The position numbers and the translations under genes are program-made. Below are positions 28,401-41,100 of a stretch of 64,000 bases of DNA, in pieces; the stretch's first letter is position 1, and every line of letters starts with the position of its first letter. The stretch comes from Wuchereria bancrofti (Eukaryota; Nematoda; Chromadorea; Rhabditida; Onchocercidae), in assembly GCA_005281725.1 (NCBI GenBank), contig SSBO01000001.1, positions 3,704,399 through 3,768,398 of the forward strand, given 5' to 3'. Below the pieces are notes generated by a model that did not search any database, had not been told where the DNA came from, and saw only the letters and a program-made list of their open reading frames with translations.

Positions 28401-31400
28401 ACCTGCAATCATCACTTGTAGCATGATTTATATCGTTTAATATGTAGTAACGCTGATCGAACAAGCAAGCTCCTTTACTGACTTTTTTCATGTGTCCTCC
28501 TAGTTCATACGGTCTATTAGAAAATGAGGCGTAGAATTCAAGCTTTGGGGAAAGCGAAAAAATTGTAGAAATCGAAGGAGAAATAAGGCTGAGATTGGCA
28601 TCCTTTCAGTCATTCAATATATCGCAACTGTCAGGAGATATTAGTGTAGTATTGCACGAATCGGTTTCGGAGGAAGTCCTTAGCACTGCAATTACTAAAG
28701 CAGAGATGGCTGATGCTCTTGGGATGCGTGAAAATGATTTATTTGTTGAACGGATGTTTGCTTGTATGGCAAAAGAAGACCCTAATCACGTTACATTCCT
28801 CAAATTCCTCAACGTTGTTATTCGATTTGTCAGAGGTACCATAATCACTTTTTTTTTTAATCACTGTAAAAGAATAGTTTTATCACGGGAATCTTCAACC
28901 GTTAAAAGCAAGATTACTTAGTGCAGCATGAATTTCTTTTTTTGACCTTTGGAAAAGGGTCATGTTTCCTGAATCCTAAAAAAGTTAATATTCAAAAAGA
29001 CATTTTTTTCAGGGTCTCTTCGTGATAAGCTTGAACTTCTATTCGATATGTGTGATCGAGAAGGACAGGGAAGAGTTCACAAGAAGGAATTCTGTGACTT
29101 TGTTAAATCATTAAATATGACAGTTGGAGTGAAAATTGAAGAAGCTATACAAGATGGAGTAATTGATAGAGTACTACAGCGATCTGGAATCAGCATGGAC
29201 TGCAAGTTTTTATCCTACAAAGATTTCGAAGCTATTTTCAGTAACGTGGATGACGTACGGCATCCTATTGGAATGCATATGCGCGGCGTCAAGTTAAAAT
29301 TCAATCTTGATGAGTTCGTATTGTATTGTTGTAGATAGATTTGAAAAAAGAAATCAAATAGATAAATAAAGAGAAGATTTAAGTAAAGAAAATTATGGAA
29401 TTAAATTTAAAATTAACGGTGTGATGCACAATACACTCTCTTTTGAAGGACGGAAAGTATGAATAGTTTTGCAATACAAAACGAAGAGATTGGATGTGTT
29501 CATATCAGCTGGTATCTTTCAATAATATCATATTTGGAAACTTATCGTCAGCATATTGTTATTATCTTCTTTTTCACTGCTATTAATCTGTTACTATTCT
29601 CTGAACGATTTTGGCGTAAGTTTATACATTATTTAATTGATAAACTGAAGTGTTAGACTATTATTTGCATCTTTAGTTTTTTTTATAAGCATTTAAAGAA
29701 TGTTTAATCATTTGTAGATTATCGATATGAAACGGAGCACCGCGATTTGCGACGTGTTATGGGTGTGGGCATAGCAATTACACGTGGTGCTGCCGCATCT
29801 TTATCTTTTTGTATGGGACTCATTTTGATTACAATTTGCCAGAATATTATTACGTTATTACGTGAAACTCCACTTCGCGAATATCTGCCTCTTGACTCAG
29901 CGATAGCATTCCATAAACTTGTAGCAATGACAGCTGGCTTCTGGGCTACGGTACACACGGTTGGACACTGTATCAATTTCTATCACGTGGCAACGCAGAG
30001 TCAAGATGGCTTACAATGTCTCTTCCAAGAAGCTGTTTTTGGGTAAACTTTTCAGTTAACTTACATTTATGAGTGTGGAATGATCCATTTAACTCTCCTT
30101 TTTAGGAATGTAAAGTCATATAGTTCGCTTAGTTTGAAGTACTTGGAAAGTTTCAAAAAAAAAAACCAATTTCAGTTCAAATTTCTTGCCCTCAATTAGT
30201 TACTGGCTTTACGGTACCACAACTGGAATAACAGGAATTCTACTGGTAGCTCTTATGAGTATCACCTATGTATTTTCAACACCAGCTATTATGAGGGAAG
30301 CATATCACGCTTTTAAGATCACTCATCTTCTGAATATCCTAATTTATGCTGTTACTGTGCTTCATGGACTTCCAAAACTTTTGGATGTTAGTTTAGAATT
30401 CACATATTTCAATAATTTTGCAGGGAAAAGTTAAGGGAAAGTGTTGTTTCATATTGTACGCTGGAATAGTTATTCATTTCTCTTTGCTTAACTTTACTTA
30501 AAGATGAAATCATTCAACAATAATTTAATCAGGCAAATGTAGCATTGTAGAGATGTCTAGCTCTATTAAATGCTTGCGGTTATACTTAAAGCTGATAGTT
30601 AAATTTGTTTAACTTGCAACCGTTATATCACCACGGAAAACAAGCTTTTTCGTAACTTGCCCACTTGATTACTGTTGGTAAAACGTCAGAAGTAGTCCTT
30701 TTTATGCTTCCATTTAACTTATAAAAAATTTTCCAGGGTTAAACATTTTAATTACAGAGTCCCAAATTTCTATATTACGTAGCCGGCCCGATTGCTATGT
30801 TTATAATAGACCGTATTATTGGTATGCGACAACAGTATAAAAGGTTACAAATTCTGAGCGGTGTAATACTACCGTCAGGTATGTTTTGGAAGACTTGCTG
30901 ACTTAACCTACTTTTGCATTGATAAAATAGGATGGAGTGGGAAATTTTTATATCACTAGTGTATGGGTATTCTCTTCCTACTTCATTTTAATTGTTCCCG
31001 GAAAATAATGTTAGCAAGATAACCAGATTTAAATGAAATTAAATTTAAACTCATGCATCAATTAAATTTAAACCACAAAATTTAAAAATTTCTTTACATA
31101 TAAAAAAATTTTTTGAATATATAAGTTTGAAGGAACTGTAATCAGTGGTTCATACTCAAAAAAATGATTTGCAGGATCTATTCAACGGAATCTTATTAAG
31201 CAAAATTACAAATAGAACTAAGGGCTGTTTTAAATCAAAGAAAATTAACTGATAAATATAGGAGAAATAGATTGCAGGACAGAATAACAAAACAGACACT
31301 GGCAATAATGGGGACATTCGTTTCACTTAGATGAATTTTAGAATAAAATATGAAATGATTCTATTTTAAGTGGCTTTCTGGTTTCGGATTAATATTCCAA

Positions 31401-33224
31401 AATTTCAGTAGACTCGAAATATGCTTATGATTCTTTGATAAAGGAGATTTGACTGTTTTCGATAAATGAGATGAAACGTTTCGAAAATTCATCAAATCTC
31501 ATCTGCGACAAGTTGTCTAACATCTGTATCGCATTTTTCTTTATATATAACCCTAAAATTAGTTGACATGTTAAGTTTCAAGATCTGTCAAATAATTTAT
31601 TTTCCAGATATTATCTACATTCAGTTCAAGAGACCAAATTCATTCCGATTTCGTTCTGGTCAATGGGTGCGTATTTCATGCCCGGCATTTTCATGTACAT
31701 TTAATGAACTTCATGCATTTTCCTTGGCCTCTGCACCACAGGCGTCAACGCTGGAACTGTATATCAAAGTGGTTGGTCCATGGACCTGGAATCTACGAAA
31801 TCAGATTGCGTGCTCACATTCCAATGGGGCGCCTTATCCAGTACTTCATTTACATGGGCCATACGGTGACGGGAATCAGGTATGTCTTATGCACACACAG
31901 CATTTGATAGAGCAAAATGTGGAATTTGATATGAAATAATCAGCAATTCAGACTAAAAGCAGCATTTTGCAAGTTTAAATAAAGCAATGCGACAACATGC
32001 TTTTTATTTTAGGATTGGCGTAATTTCGAAATTGCCGTGTTGATAGGTGGCGGTATTGGTGTGACTCCGTATGCCTCCATACTCACTGATCTTGTCATTG
32101 AAAAAATGTCTGGCCGATACACAAATGTTAGATGTGAAAAGGCATGTTTCTGCTTGTAAACTCACTTTTGTGCTTTGAAGAATTTTTAATTAAAAAAGAA
32201 GTGAAGAAATAGACATAAAGGATTTTTCATAAGGCACAAAGGGGCTTGTATAATTCTAAGGTTCCTCAGAGCATGATTCTTTGGAAAAAACTCATCCGTA
32301 ACAGGAGTGTGGGAAGCCTAGTGAATGTGTATGGTTTGTCACAGTATTCATTTCTTAAGTCCTCCAAGTTAATTCAATAACTAAAGCACTGATCACTTTT
32401 TACTACGATAGGCTTATGACTTAGGACAGGTAAAGATAATTTGATTGCAGTTCGGAGACCTAATATTTTAGGTTTACTTCGTTTGGGTATGCTCGACACA
32501 TAAGAATTACGAGTGGTTCATCGAAGTTTTACACAATGTGGAAGAATTGGACAAGGAAGATTTGCTAGAAATGCATATTTTTGTCACACAATTCTTTCAT
32601 AAGTTTGATCTTCGAACCACAATGCTTGTACGATATGCTATTTGGCTTTTTGAGTGTGAATTCATAACCTTCTCTAATTTTAAAGTGTTACTTCCCACTG
32701 GCCACTACTAATATTACTTAATAATGAATAATACAGTTTTATTGCACATGTTTACTTTTAGTACATTTGTGAGAAGCACTTCCGAAGTGACAGCAATGGT
32801 CGAAGTATGTTTACAGGCCTTAATGCTGTGAATCATTTCGGTCGTCCAAATTTCGAGGCCCTCTTCAAATTCATACAAAACAAACACAGAGATGTAAGTT
32901 TCACATGATATAATGTGTTCCACTGAAATTGAACTGTCAGCAAATCGAATAGAATTGATGAAGAAAAATTGGTAACCAGAATTTCCATATTTAAACGTGG
33001 TGAGCAGGGCATACAGGTCGAGATCTATTTTCTGAGTCAGATAATTCTTAATTTATATTCTTTTTAGATTTGAACCTCAATTGTACAGTTTTTTGTAGGT
33101 CCAAGCAGTTGGCGTATTCAGCTGTGGTCCGAATTCAGTCAATAAGGAAATCCGAAAAGCATGCAGAGAAGTAAATAGGGTTCGAAGCGCAGCATCATTT
33201 TGTCATCGATTTGAAACATTCTGA
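19440..33224 (+). CDS. bli-3: Dual oxidase (peroxidase-like plus NADPH oxidase), complete
   Basis: It makes hydrogen peroxide at the cell surface; in C. elegans BLI-3 serves cuticle tyrosine cross-linking and defence. I could join 26 exons with every phase consistent, giving about 1538 residues (BLI-3 is about 1500). Order: signal peptide (1-23); peroxidase-like domain with ERIYEYQRYDGWFNNL, GDPRTNENPGLL, the AFRFPHT proximal heme His (about H334) and SSSIMRGRDNGLP; a first membrane helix near 590; two EF-hand units (exons 16-17), the second with loop D907-E918; six-helix oxidase core with heme His H1114/H1128 and H1207/H1220; FAD motif HAFSLASAP (1303-1311); NADPH motifs IGGGIGVTP and FSCGP; C-terminus HRFETF. 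A TTTCAG acceptor about 47 bp before the ATG suggests trans-splicing. The introns after 24403 and 32141 begin with GC. Distal heme residues are altered and EF-hand 1 is degenerate. Identity is very secure. Confidence 0.96.
24404..24409 (+). other. GC splice donor (GCAAGT), dual oxidase intron 5
   Basis: The exon ends TTTTTA and the intron starts GCAAGT, a strong GC-AG donor. Only this cut keeps frame and joins PERLF to MLGDPRTNENP, a conserved stretch. The matching acceptor ends at 24753. Confidence 0.85.
32142..32147 (+). other. GC splice donor (GCATGT), dual oxidase intron 23
   Basis: The exon ends GAAAAG and the intron starts GCATGT. Joining to 32472 restores RCEKVYFVWV, matching the conserved CKKIYFIWV of dual oxidases. 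The nearest in-phase GT donor would delete VRCEK. Confidence 0.8.
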
Positions 33225-34475
33225 TAATATCACTTGAAGTGAAGGTTTCTTCACGGGAACAGTGACAATTTGCTCATGCTCGAAATCCAGTTTGACTTTA
33301 CTCGAATTATTAAACTCGAACTATTACTCTTAGTTAGCTTATTTTAATGAGAGCATTCATGTTTGCATTTCATCCACTTTTTATCAAGAATTAACTCTTA
33401 TCAAGGATATTCTACACTTCTTGGCCATATCTTTCCAGAAGTTAGCCTTACATATTGTTGTTCATTGCTGTATTAATAAACTTGCCCGACTCTTCGATCT
33501 CGTTTTGTCTTTCACTTTTCTGCCAAATTCTTACAATCTTAATGAAGTAGTTTTATTGTTTACTTTATTATCTTGTTCATCCATTATCTGTATTTTCCAA
33601 TATTCTGCAAGAAATTTATTCTAAAATACCAATTTGCGCTTCTGGAATCTTCCAGAATACCGTTGGCCTGAATCATTCTAGAGCTTATCTCCTTACAAGA
33701 ATCAATAAATTTGAAAAGAATTCGCTAGACATCAGCTGCTGATTCATTTGATTCTCCATTTGATACAATTCTTTAGCTTAATTACTTTCCTAACAGCACT
33801 CCGTTTATATTTGTTTGGGTCGAAAGAGATATTTTTACCAGTGGTAACAATTGGACATCCCAGAAAACAGCAAATTCTCGAGTAGAGGCAACTTTTTGGA
33901 AAAATGTACAAAGTCCAGTGAGTTAACTGTCTTTTTCTCTCCCTTTCTCTCTTCTTTCCTTTATTATTGACTTATTTGCCCTTTCTTCACTTTAATGCAT
34001 CATAATAAATGTACTCAACATAAAATTATCAAAATTTCACTCAAAGTTAACTATCTTTTTCTCATTTTGGAGATTACAGTATTTTGTATAAAATCAAACA
34101 TCCACGAAACTAAATCAGTTCTATTCCTAACAAAGGTTCGGTGCCATCCAGTATTTCGCTAGGATCTTTTTTGTAATGAATAAAAATTATTTCAAAGTAT
34201 GAACATGTCAAAATTAGATTATGAATGTAAAGTTAGCCTTGTAGATTAAATCGCAAGCACTAGGAAATTCCCAATTCATCAAATTAACATCTGTAGCTTT
34301 ACATATATGTTCGGCGGAAAACTCTTAATTTAATTAGAGGTGATATTTAATAGTACTTATTCAAAGAAATTGGTTGAAGATCTGATAAACAAGACGTGAA
34401 AGTGCTAAAGAAGTGGATAATGGAGAGGCATATTCAGAAAGTTTACCGGCCAATGAGGAAATCTTTAAAAAAAAA
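33225..34475. other. Intergenic, dual oxidase 3' flank
   Basis: It separates the dual oxidase from the convergent small heat-shock gene. It contains AATAAA at 33475-33480. I see no further gene. Confidence 0.6.
33475..33480 (+). terminator. Candidate polyadenylation signal AATAAA
   Basis: The hexamer lies 251 bases after the dual oxidase stop codon, on the same strand. Confidence 0.45.
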
Positions 34476-35366
34476 TCATGCTTTCTTTTTGGCAGCGATG
34501 ACCAAATGTCCTTGCTTGGTCAAATTTGATGTCAGAGTTTTCGTATCTACATCCGACGGAAGCTTATAGGTACGACTAATTTCACGTTTAATTTCTCCGT
34601 AGTGCTCGGCACGTGATTCATGTCTGCAGTGAATGACCAGATTATCGCCAGCAACTTTTACCTAAAATTTAAATGTGAGGGCACGAACTAAATCTCTGTA
34701 ACCTTAGTTCTATGAAAGTTCTTCAGTACTCACAACAACCAGTTCTAATTGGTGGGGATTGTTCAAATAAGTAGATAATACTTTCTTAGACAGATCTGAA
34801 GTTTGTGTAGTGAAAGTAAATATACAAATAAGGCAATAAGACAAGTAAAAAACTTTATTCTCGAATTTACTCTAAATTTCATTATATATTTCTGCTATAT
34901 TCGCATGAAAAATTGACCTAAGAAATTTTGTTAGACAAAGAATAAAAATGATAAGAAATCAAAAAAATGCCAAGAAGCTCAAGCATTTTTTCTTATTCCT
35001 CATTTATGACCATCCTACCCTCATTTTTAAATGTGTAAAAGCTTCTAATTCCATCCTTTTAAATTTCGTTCTTCCATTATCCAAATGTCTCTCCCTTTTA
35101 ACAAATACTAGGATCATTACCTTTCATCATAACTGCTATAAACACCAACTAATCACAGAATTATCACGTCTAAATCGATCCTGCAGTAAAAACCATAAAT
35201 TCAATTGAACCTCGATTTCCTTCGGCGTGAAGAATGATGCATCCAAACCGACTTCAAACTTATCATTCGTGTTGGTCACTTTAATCACCTCATCGTTGTG
35301 CTGTAAGGGCCAATCCCATTGCTCCGCACTCCAATTGTGCGTTAGTTCCACTACCTTTTCTTCCAT
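34476..35366 (-). CDS. Small heat-shock protein (alpha-crystallin domain, HSP-12 type)
   Basis: A short ATP-independent chaperone made almost wholly of an alpha-crystallin domain. Two exons (35366-35211 and 34661-34476) give 113 residues, the size of the C. elegans HSP-12 group, with a minimal N-terminal arm and no C-terminal IxI tail. Visible landmarks are WDWPLQHNDEVIKVTNTND at the start, FEVGLDASFFTPKEIEV, then GDNLVIHCRHESRAEHYG and REISRTYKLPSDVD, ending KKKA. Nematode HSP-12 proteins are often constitutive rather than heat-induced, and I saw no clear heat-shock element array in the 300 bp upstream. The ATG is 10 bp after a TTGCAG acceptor, so trans-splicing is likely. Identity is secure. 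Confidence 0.93.
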
Positions 35367-38070
35367 CCCTTAAGTTCTGCAATTGTTAAGTGGTCAAATA
35401 TTGGATAGTTTCATTTCACGTTGAGATAAAGAATTAAACGCAAAAGAAAATAAGAAAAAAAAAACTCAAAGAGGTTTTGAAAGATTTAACGTATGGTGAT
35501 TAAAGTCGAAATATATTTACCGGTTAGCTATGTCAAGAATTACTGTCTGGTGTTAACATCATCAAGCTTCTCATAGAGTTCACAGTAATACGATCTAGCA
35601 TAGAATTCATGGATATATTGTTATCAAGCTAAGTTTAACTCGTTCTATCAGATATGTTACTTGAAAAATAAGCCTTGCACCACTAATATTCTTTGTATAT
35701 ATAGTAACACAATAATAAATATACGGTAGCTAGTATACAGTAACACACTAACGGAGTTTAGGTCGCATAATTCCATATTTTTGAGAATCCTGAAAGGAAG
35801 GCCCTACCTAATGATCTTAAGTGATTTTGTGTCCTTTTGAAACCCAATGTGATATTAAAGGTATTCAGATGAAAGATGGTTGATGAGGCGTAGGATGACA
35901 GAAATTGAATGCCATGTAGTTGAGATAGTACGCTGATGGATTACTAAGCTGTCAGCTATATTGTCAACATTAATTAGGTAATGTGATAAGCTGGATGAAG
36001 AGAAGGACACAAAAGCAAATGTAGCAAACATTTCCTCTCATCCTACTGTACCAACTTCAGCAACAACCTGCACTTTCATGGTTCTTGCAATGAAAGGACA
36101 GAATAACTCTCTGGCACATCCTTTGTTGTCATCTAAAATTTTTCACGTGAATAAAAGAACTGATTTAATCAAATATGGAGTAGCGAAGGTAACATACCTA
36201 TCGAGTAGTCTAATAATAATAAGAGATATTTGCAAACTGAAAATGAACTGGCAGGAGGAATGAAATGAAAGTGATGTCGTCAAATACAATTCAAAGAGAA
36301 AATATTTCATTTGGAAACAAAACTGGATTCATGTTTGAAACAGAATTGCACTGATCTTTAATAAAAGAGAAAGGAATGGTAGAAAGAAGGAAGGGAGGGA
36401 AGAAAACCACAGGTAAGGCAAGACAAAATGCGCCTATAGCTTGATCTCAAGCTACCCTCCCTTCAGTATTCCATCCATCTTTTAGTCTGTCCTGACTGTT
36501 TCTTCAAAATACTCACCGATGTGTAATATTTTACTTCCTCTCCTGAGTGGCTCCGATTATTCTCAAAAAACAACATCGTGAGGGGAAACACTGCAGATCT
36601 GTGGAATGTTGTCTTTCGTAATGTCAGAGAATGATCAGAGTGGTAGCACTGAGATTTGATTTCATCCAGTTTTTTCATTGCGCTTAGTCTATCTCTTAGA
36701 CATTTTTTTTTTTTTTTGTAATAGCTTTCTGCACTGTTGGACAACTCAGTGGTTTACCTTTGTTTTTATCTTCTTCCTCTCTATCTACTTCCTTTTCTTT
36801 TTACTTATTGATGAACTGTCAGCAATGATGCATCATTTATAACACTACCAGTTCCGATTAACTTAAAGTTCTCTTATAAAAGTCATTTCCGGAATCCCAT
36901 CGCTATTACCCGCATACTCATCCTGTAAATGATCTCGTGCATGTGATCTTAACACCCAGTTCCTCCTTTGTGGTACAGTTAGTTGGTAAGTGAACAAAAA
37001 AGGCTAGTAGGTGTTGATACTGCCAGTGACATCTTACTTGTCCATAATTCGCGAAATATTCAGCTAAAAAGCTTCAGTTTCAACGAAATCTGCTATGTGT
37101 GCTACCACGTGGTCGTAACCACTGAAATTGTTTCAAGCGCCAAAGTCATGTCACCCATCAATTTTACACATCCCACATCAGTCAAGGAAAAAGCAAATTA
37201 AATGACCATACAACATTGAAGTTAAAGATCCAAAAGTCACTTATACGTATTCCAATTTGTGTTCCAGCATCGGACAACTTTATCGTAATCTCCCTTTAAT
37301 ATATCGTACTCGAATAATATCGCTAGAGGTTCATTATTAATTTGTGATATTTAGTTTTTTGACGCATCACTAATGTGATTGGTAAATTTATTGAAACAAA
37401 AAACCAAAATAACAAACGCTTGAAAACTATACATAAGAAACATAAAATGTAACAGTATTATTTCCAATGCAGAGTTTTACGGTCTCAAACATCACTCCAA
37501 AATTATGGATAGGATCATTTAAAAATCTGTTGTAACAGAAGGAATCTTGTCAACAACTGGTGAATTAAATTCAGAAGTAATGGTCATATCAGAGTAATTT
37601 GCTCTCTCATTTCTAACTATTCTCCTTTCCAATATAGAGAATACTCTTGGAGATGAGCGATCAAATTTGAGGGAAGTAATAAAGCACAATCAATAAGTAC
37701 AAGATGAAAAGAATGTAGCTCTAAACAAATTTAAAAAAAATCACAAAATATTTCGAAAAATCCCTGCCATTAATTGGAAATGAAGTCAAAGGGAATGGGA
37801 CAAGTCTTTCTTTTGAGATCTTCAAACTTTCTAACAGAACGAGTCGCAGAAATTCGGAGAAAATCAAAATTAAGTGGAACTAAAGGTTTAATAAACAACA
37901 AGAATTTTTTAAACAGAAAAAAATTAACAGTGAGAAAGGACATAATAGATTCAAAGGACCATCACATCAAAAGATCAAGAAGTGATGGGATACATCCAAA
38001 AGGTCCACTTTTCACATAATTCGGGCCTTATTTCAGAAGGCCAAATCTCCTCTTTCCTCTATACAATGAT
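35367..38070. other. Intergenic, no gene recognised
   Basis: This stretch lies upstream of the small heat-shock gene and downstream of the disulfide isomerase gene. The 81-codon plus frame at 37774-38019 is Lys/Arg-rich without family features and is probably spurious. Poly-T and AT-rich tracts are present. Confidence 0.5.
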
Positions 38071-38076
38071 TTTATT
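38071..38076 (-). terminator. Polyadenylation signal AATAAA
   Basis: It reads AATAAA on the minus strand, about 74 bases after the disulfide isomerase stop codon. Confidence 0.7.
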
Positions 38077-38149
38077 GAAAAATCTTCTTTTCGCTTTGGA
38101 GTCTATGTAAACATGCATAAGATTCTTTTTCTAAAAAACAACTGAGCAC

Positions 38150-41100
38150 CTACAGTTCGATTTTGCTCCGGAATGAAGCAGAGGCATGCTTTTTCATGAA
38201 GTTAGTGAGGTCACCTAAGTCACGATTTCCTTTGTATTTGATTGGTTCCTTCTTTTTACCAGCTGGTGCAAAATAAATTGTTGGAAAACCACTCACATCG
38301 TAATTCTTCGGAATATCATTGGCTGTTGCATCAATTTTTACAAGTAGCAAATTTGATTCACTTTTTAGTTTCACTGCCAACTCATTGTATTTTGACTCGA
38401 ATGCCTAGAACTTGAAACATTATAGTAAGGTTTGTCTCGGAAGTTTATAAGATTCAACGCATCTCATATCTTTAATTCTCATTTCATATCTTTAATTTTC
38501 AATATGAGGGTTAAAACTTTAAAAAAATTAATAAATGTACCTTGCAATGCCCGCACCATGGTGCATAAAACTCCATCAGCACATCCTTCGTTTCATCAAA
38601 CACAATCTGAGCGAAATTTGATGCAACGACAGTTTTCACTGGACCCTTATTATCTTTTGGCAATGGTGCAGATTTCACAAAAGGTTTTATTTTACCTTTA
38701 AAAAAAGATGAACTAAAATGAACTTATTAATTTAAAATTCATAGCACTAAACGAATCTTCATCAAAGGATAGCACGACGAATAAATAAATGTCTGTAAAT
38801 TTATTCGGAATAGTAAATCCCTAGAATTTGTATACCTGAAGATAGTTTTTCCATGAAAGCTTGTAAATTCTCAGGTAATTCATCATCGAATTCATTCGGA
38901 CGCATCGGGTACTTTTTACCATCATAACCGAAGACTAAAACATTATGCTCAAGCCCACTGTCACCCAATCCCACCTGAAATATATGAAGCCAAAATCACA
39001 ACGAGTTTCTGTTCAAAAATGTTTGAGTCATTTAAGCATGCATCCTACAAATGTCGTAAATGTAAAACCATCAAAACTTCATTTTTTAGTGAATTCAGAA
39101 GAAGGTAATCTGAACTAAATATATAAAATGATGATAAACCAACCGCTGTAAGTTCATCTGCAAACTCGTTTTCATCTGAAATTGCAAAGTGATACTTATC
39201 TTTCCTGTATTCATTCGCAATATCTAACACCTGAAAAATGCAATTCAAAAAGTAATATACAACATTTATATAGAAAACACAATTACCATCTCAAAGAGCT
39301 GACGTACTAAGTTTGGGAAATGGCATAGATCTGAAACCTATCCATCATCAGATGGCTACGAATAATGTTAGTACATTTAAAAAAATAAGAAATATATCAA
39401 ACTTAAACTTTCCAACATCCGTTAGAAATTAGCATTATATGTGTAACAGATATTCTGAAAACTTAAAATACTTAACCTAAAGAATGTAAAATGACTGGAC
39501 AAATAATCCAACCTTTTTTCTCCAGTACTGTGTTCCTTCGAGATATTCTACTGAGAAGTCAACATTATAATAAATTACAACAAGAGGGAATTTAGTATAT
39601 CTGGTAGCAACATTTTTTTGGTTCTTTGACCCACAAGAGGTGTTGAATTTTCTTGAAAAAATCTTACCAAATCTTCCACAGTACCATCCTCCTGTAAAAT
39701 ATCCGAATTATGGTTATATGCTAAGCAAGAAAGGAACAAACTGGCAGATCGATTCCCAGATAAGCAGTAAGTTATGTCACTGGAGGATGATAACTGAAAA
39801 ACGCATGCCTTTTCGTAAACAATTTGCTTCGAATCGTATTTGCTCCAGTATATTTCAGGGAAAAAAATAACTATTTGGTCAGAATCAATTTTAAAATATT
39901 TTTTAATGTTCACTTGCAAACAAACAGCAATACTGAAATCATTTCGCACCATTTCAGCTGAAAAGAAAGGAAATCTGTTAAGCTACTTGAATTTGCAAAT
40001 CTCGATCTGAATTAAATATCAGAATAAAGAGAAATCAGTATGAAAAAAATATTTTCATCTAGTATTCTCATTTCCACCTTTTTATATTTTCATTTAGTTG
40101 TAGAAACTATTTTTTCTAAAAGATTCCTACGGAAACTGTAGAAAGGAAACTCTTAACGGCAGAAAAATTCACTGTCATCTCATTCTGCAGGTGGATGTAG
40201 TTTAGTAATACAGGTAATCAACAGAGGCGGAGTAAAATCCTCCATCAGTTATAAGAAGCTAACCTGCTTCACTTAAAGAATCCAGTAGTTTTGCTTTTTC
40301 ATCACTGAAAAAACCAATGACTGTTATATCATCTTTGCGCATAAAATGTTGAGCCTCCTTCACACTGTTAATTTTTCTTAAAGCAGGTTTAGCTTGTTCA
40401 AGCATGTGTTTCACAATACCTAAAATGCAGCACTAAAAAATATGTGAAAAATAAAAAATATTTGCATGCTAATTTTTCGGCAGAAAATATACCCTCTGCA
40501 TCACGAGGTCCTCTGTAATCAAATTTCTTTCCGTTTCGGAAGATGCACAATGTTGGATAGCCAGTAATATCAAATTCCGCTGATAAACTCTTCTCAACTG
40601 TAGAATCCACTTCTGCAAGCTTTATACCTGCACTCTGAAAAAAAAAAAAAGAAATATTCCTGTCTTGTAAACTCTCTTCTCAATCTACTTCGTGATTCAG
40701 ATCTAATCTTCCCACTACGTCCTTTTGAAGTCTACTAAAAAAGTGACTTGAAGTAGTTCAAATATACTTTTAATTTTCTCGCAGCTTTTTCATATTCAGG
40801 TGCGAGTTTCCTACAATGACCACACCATGGCGCATAGAATTTGACTAATACGAGTTGATGTAAAGTGATAAATCCATTAAATTTTTCTTTCGTTAATTTC
40901 GCAACAGCTAACGGAGATGCCTTATAAGTGGGATCTGTTTTTTCCAAAACCCACTGTATAATCTCTGAAATTAGCTGAAGTTATTGAAATTAGTTATAAA
41001 AACTTCAAATCTCACTGAAATATTTGATACCGTTAGATTCTCGTCCTCCATCGTAATCGATTGGATCTTTGCCACTTTGCCAAAATTTTAGTGTTGGAAA

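Noticed and set aside
37774..38019. Lys/Arg-rich 81-codon plus-strand frame
   Set aside because: The composition follows an A-rich strand; no splice or family support.
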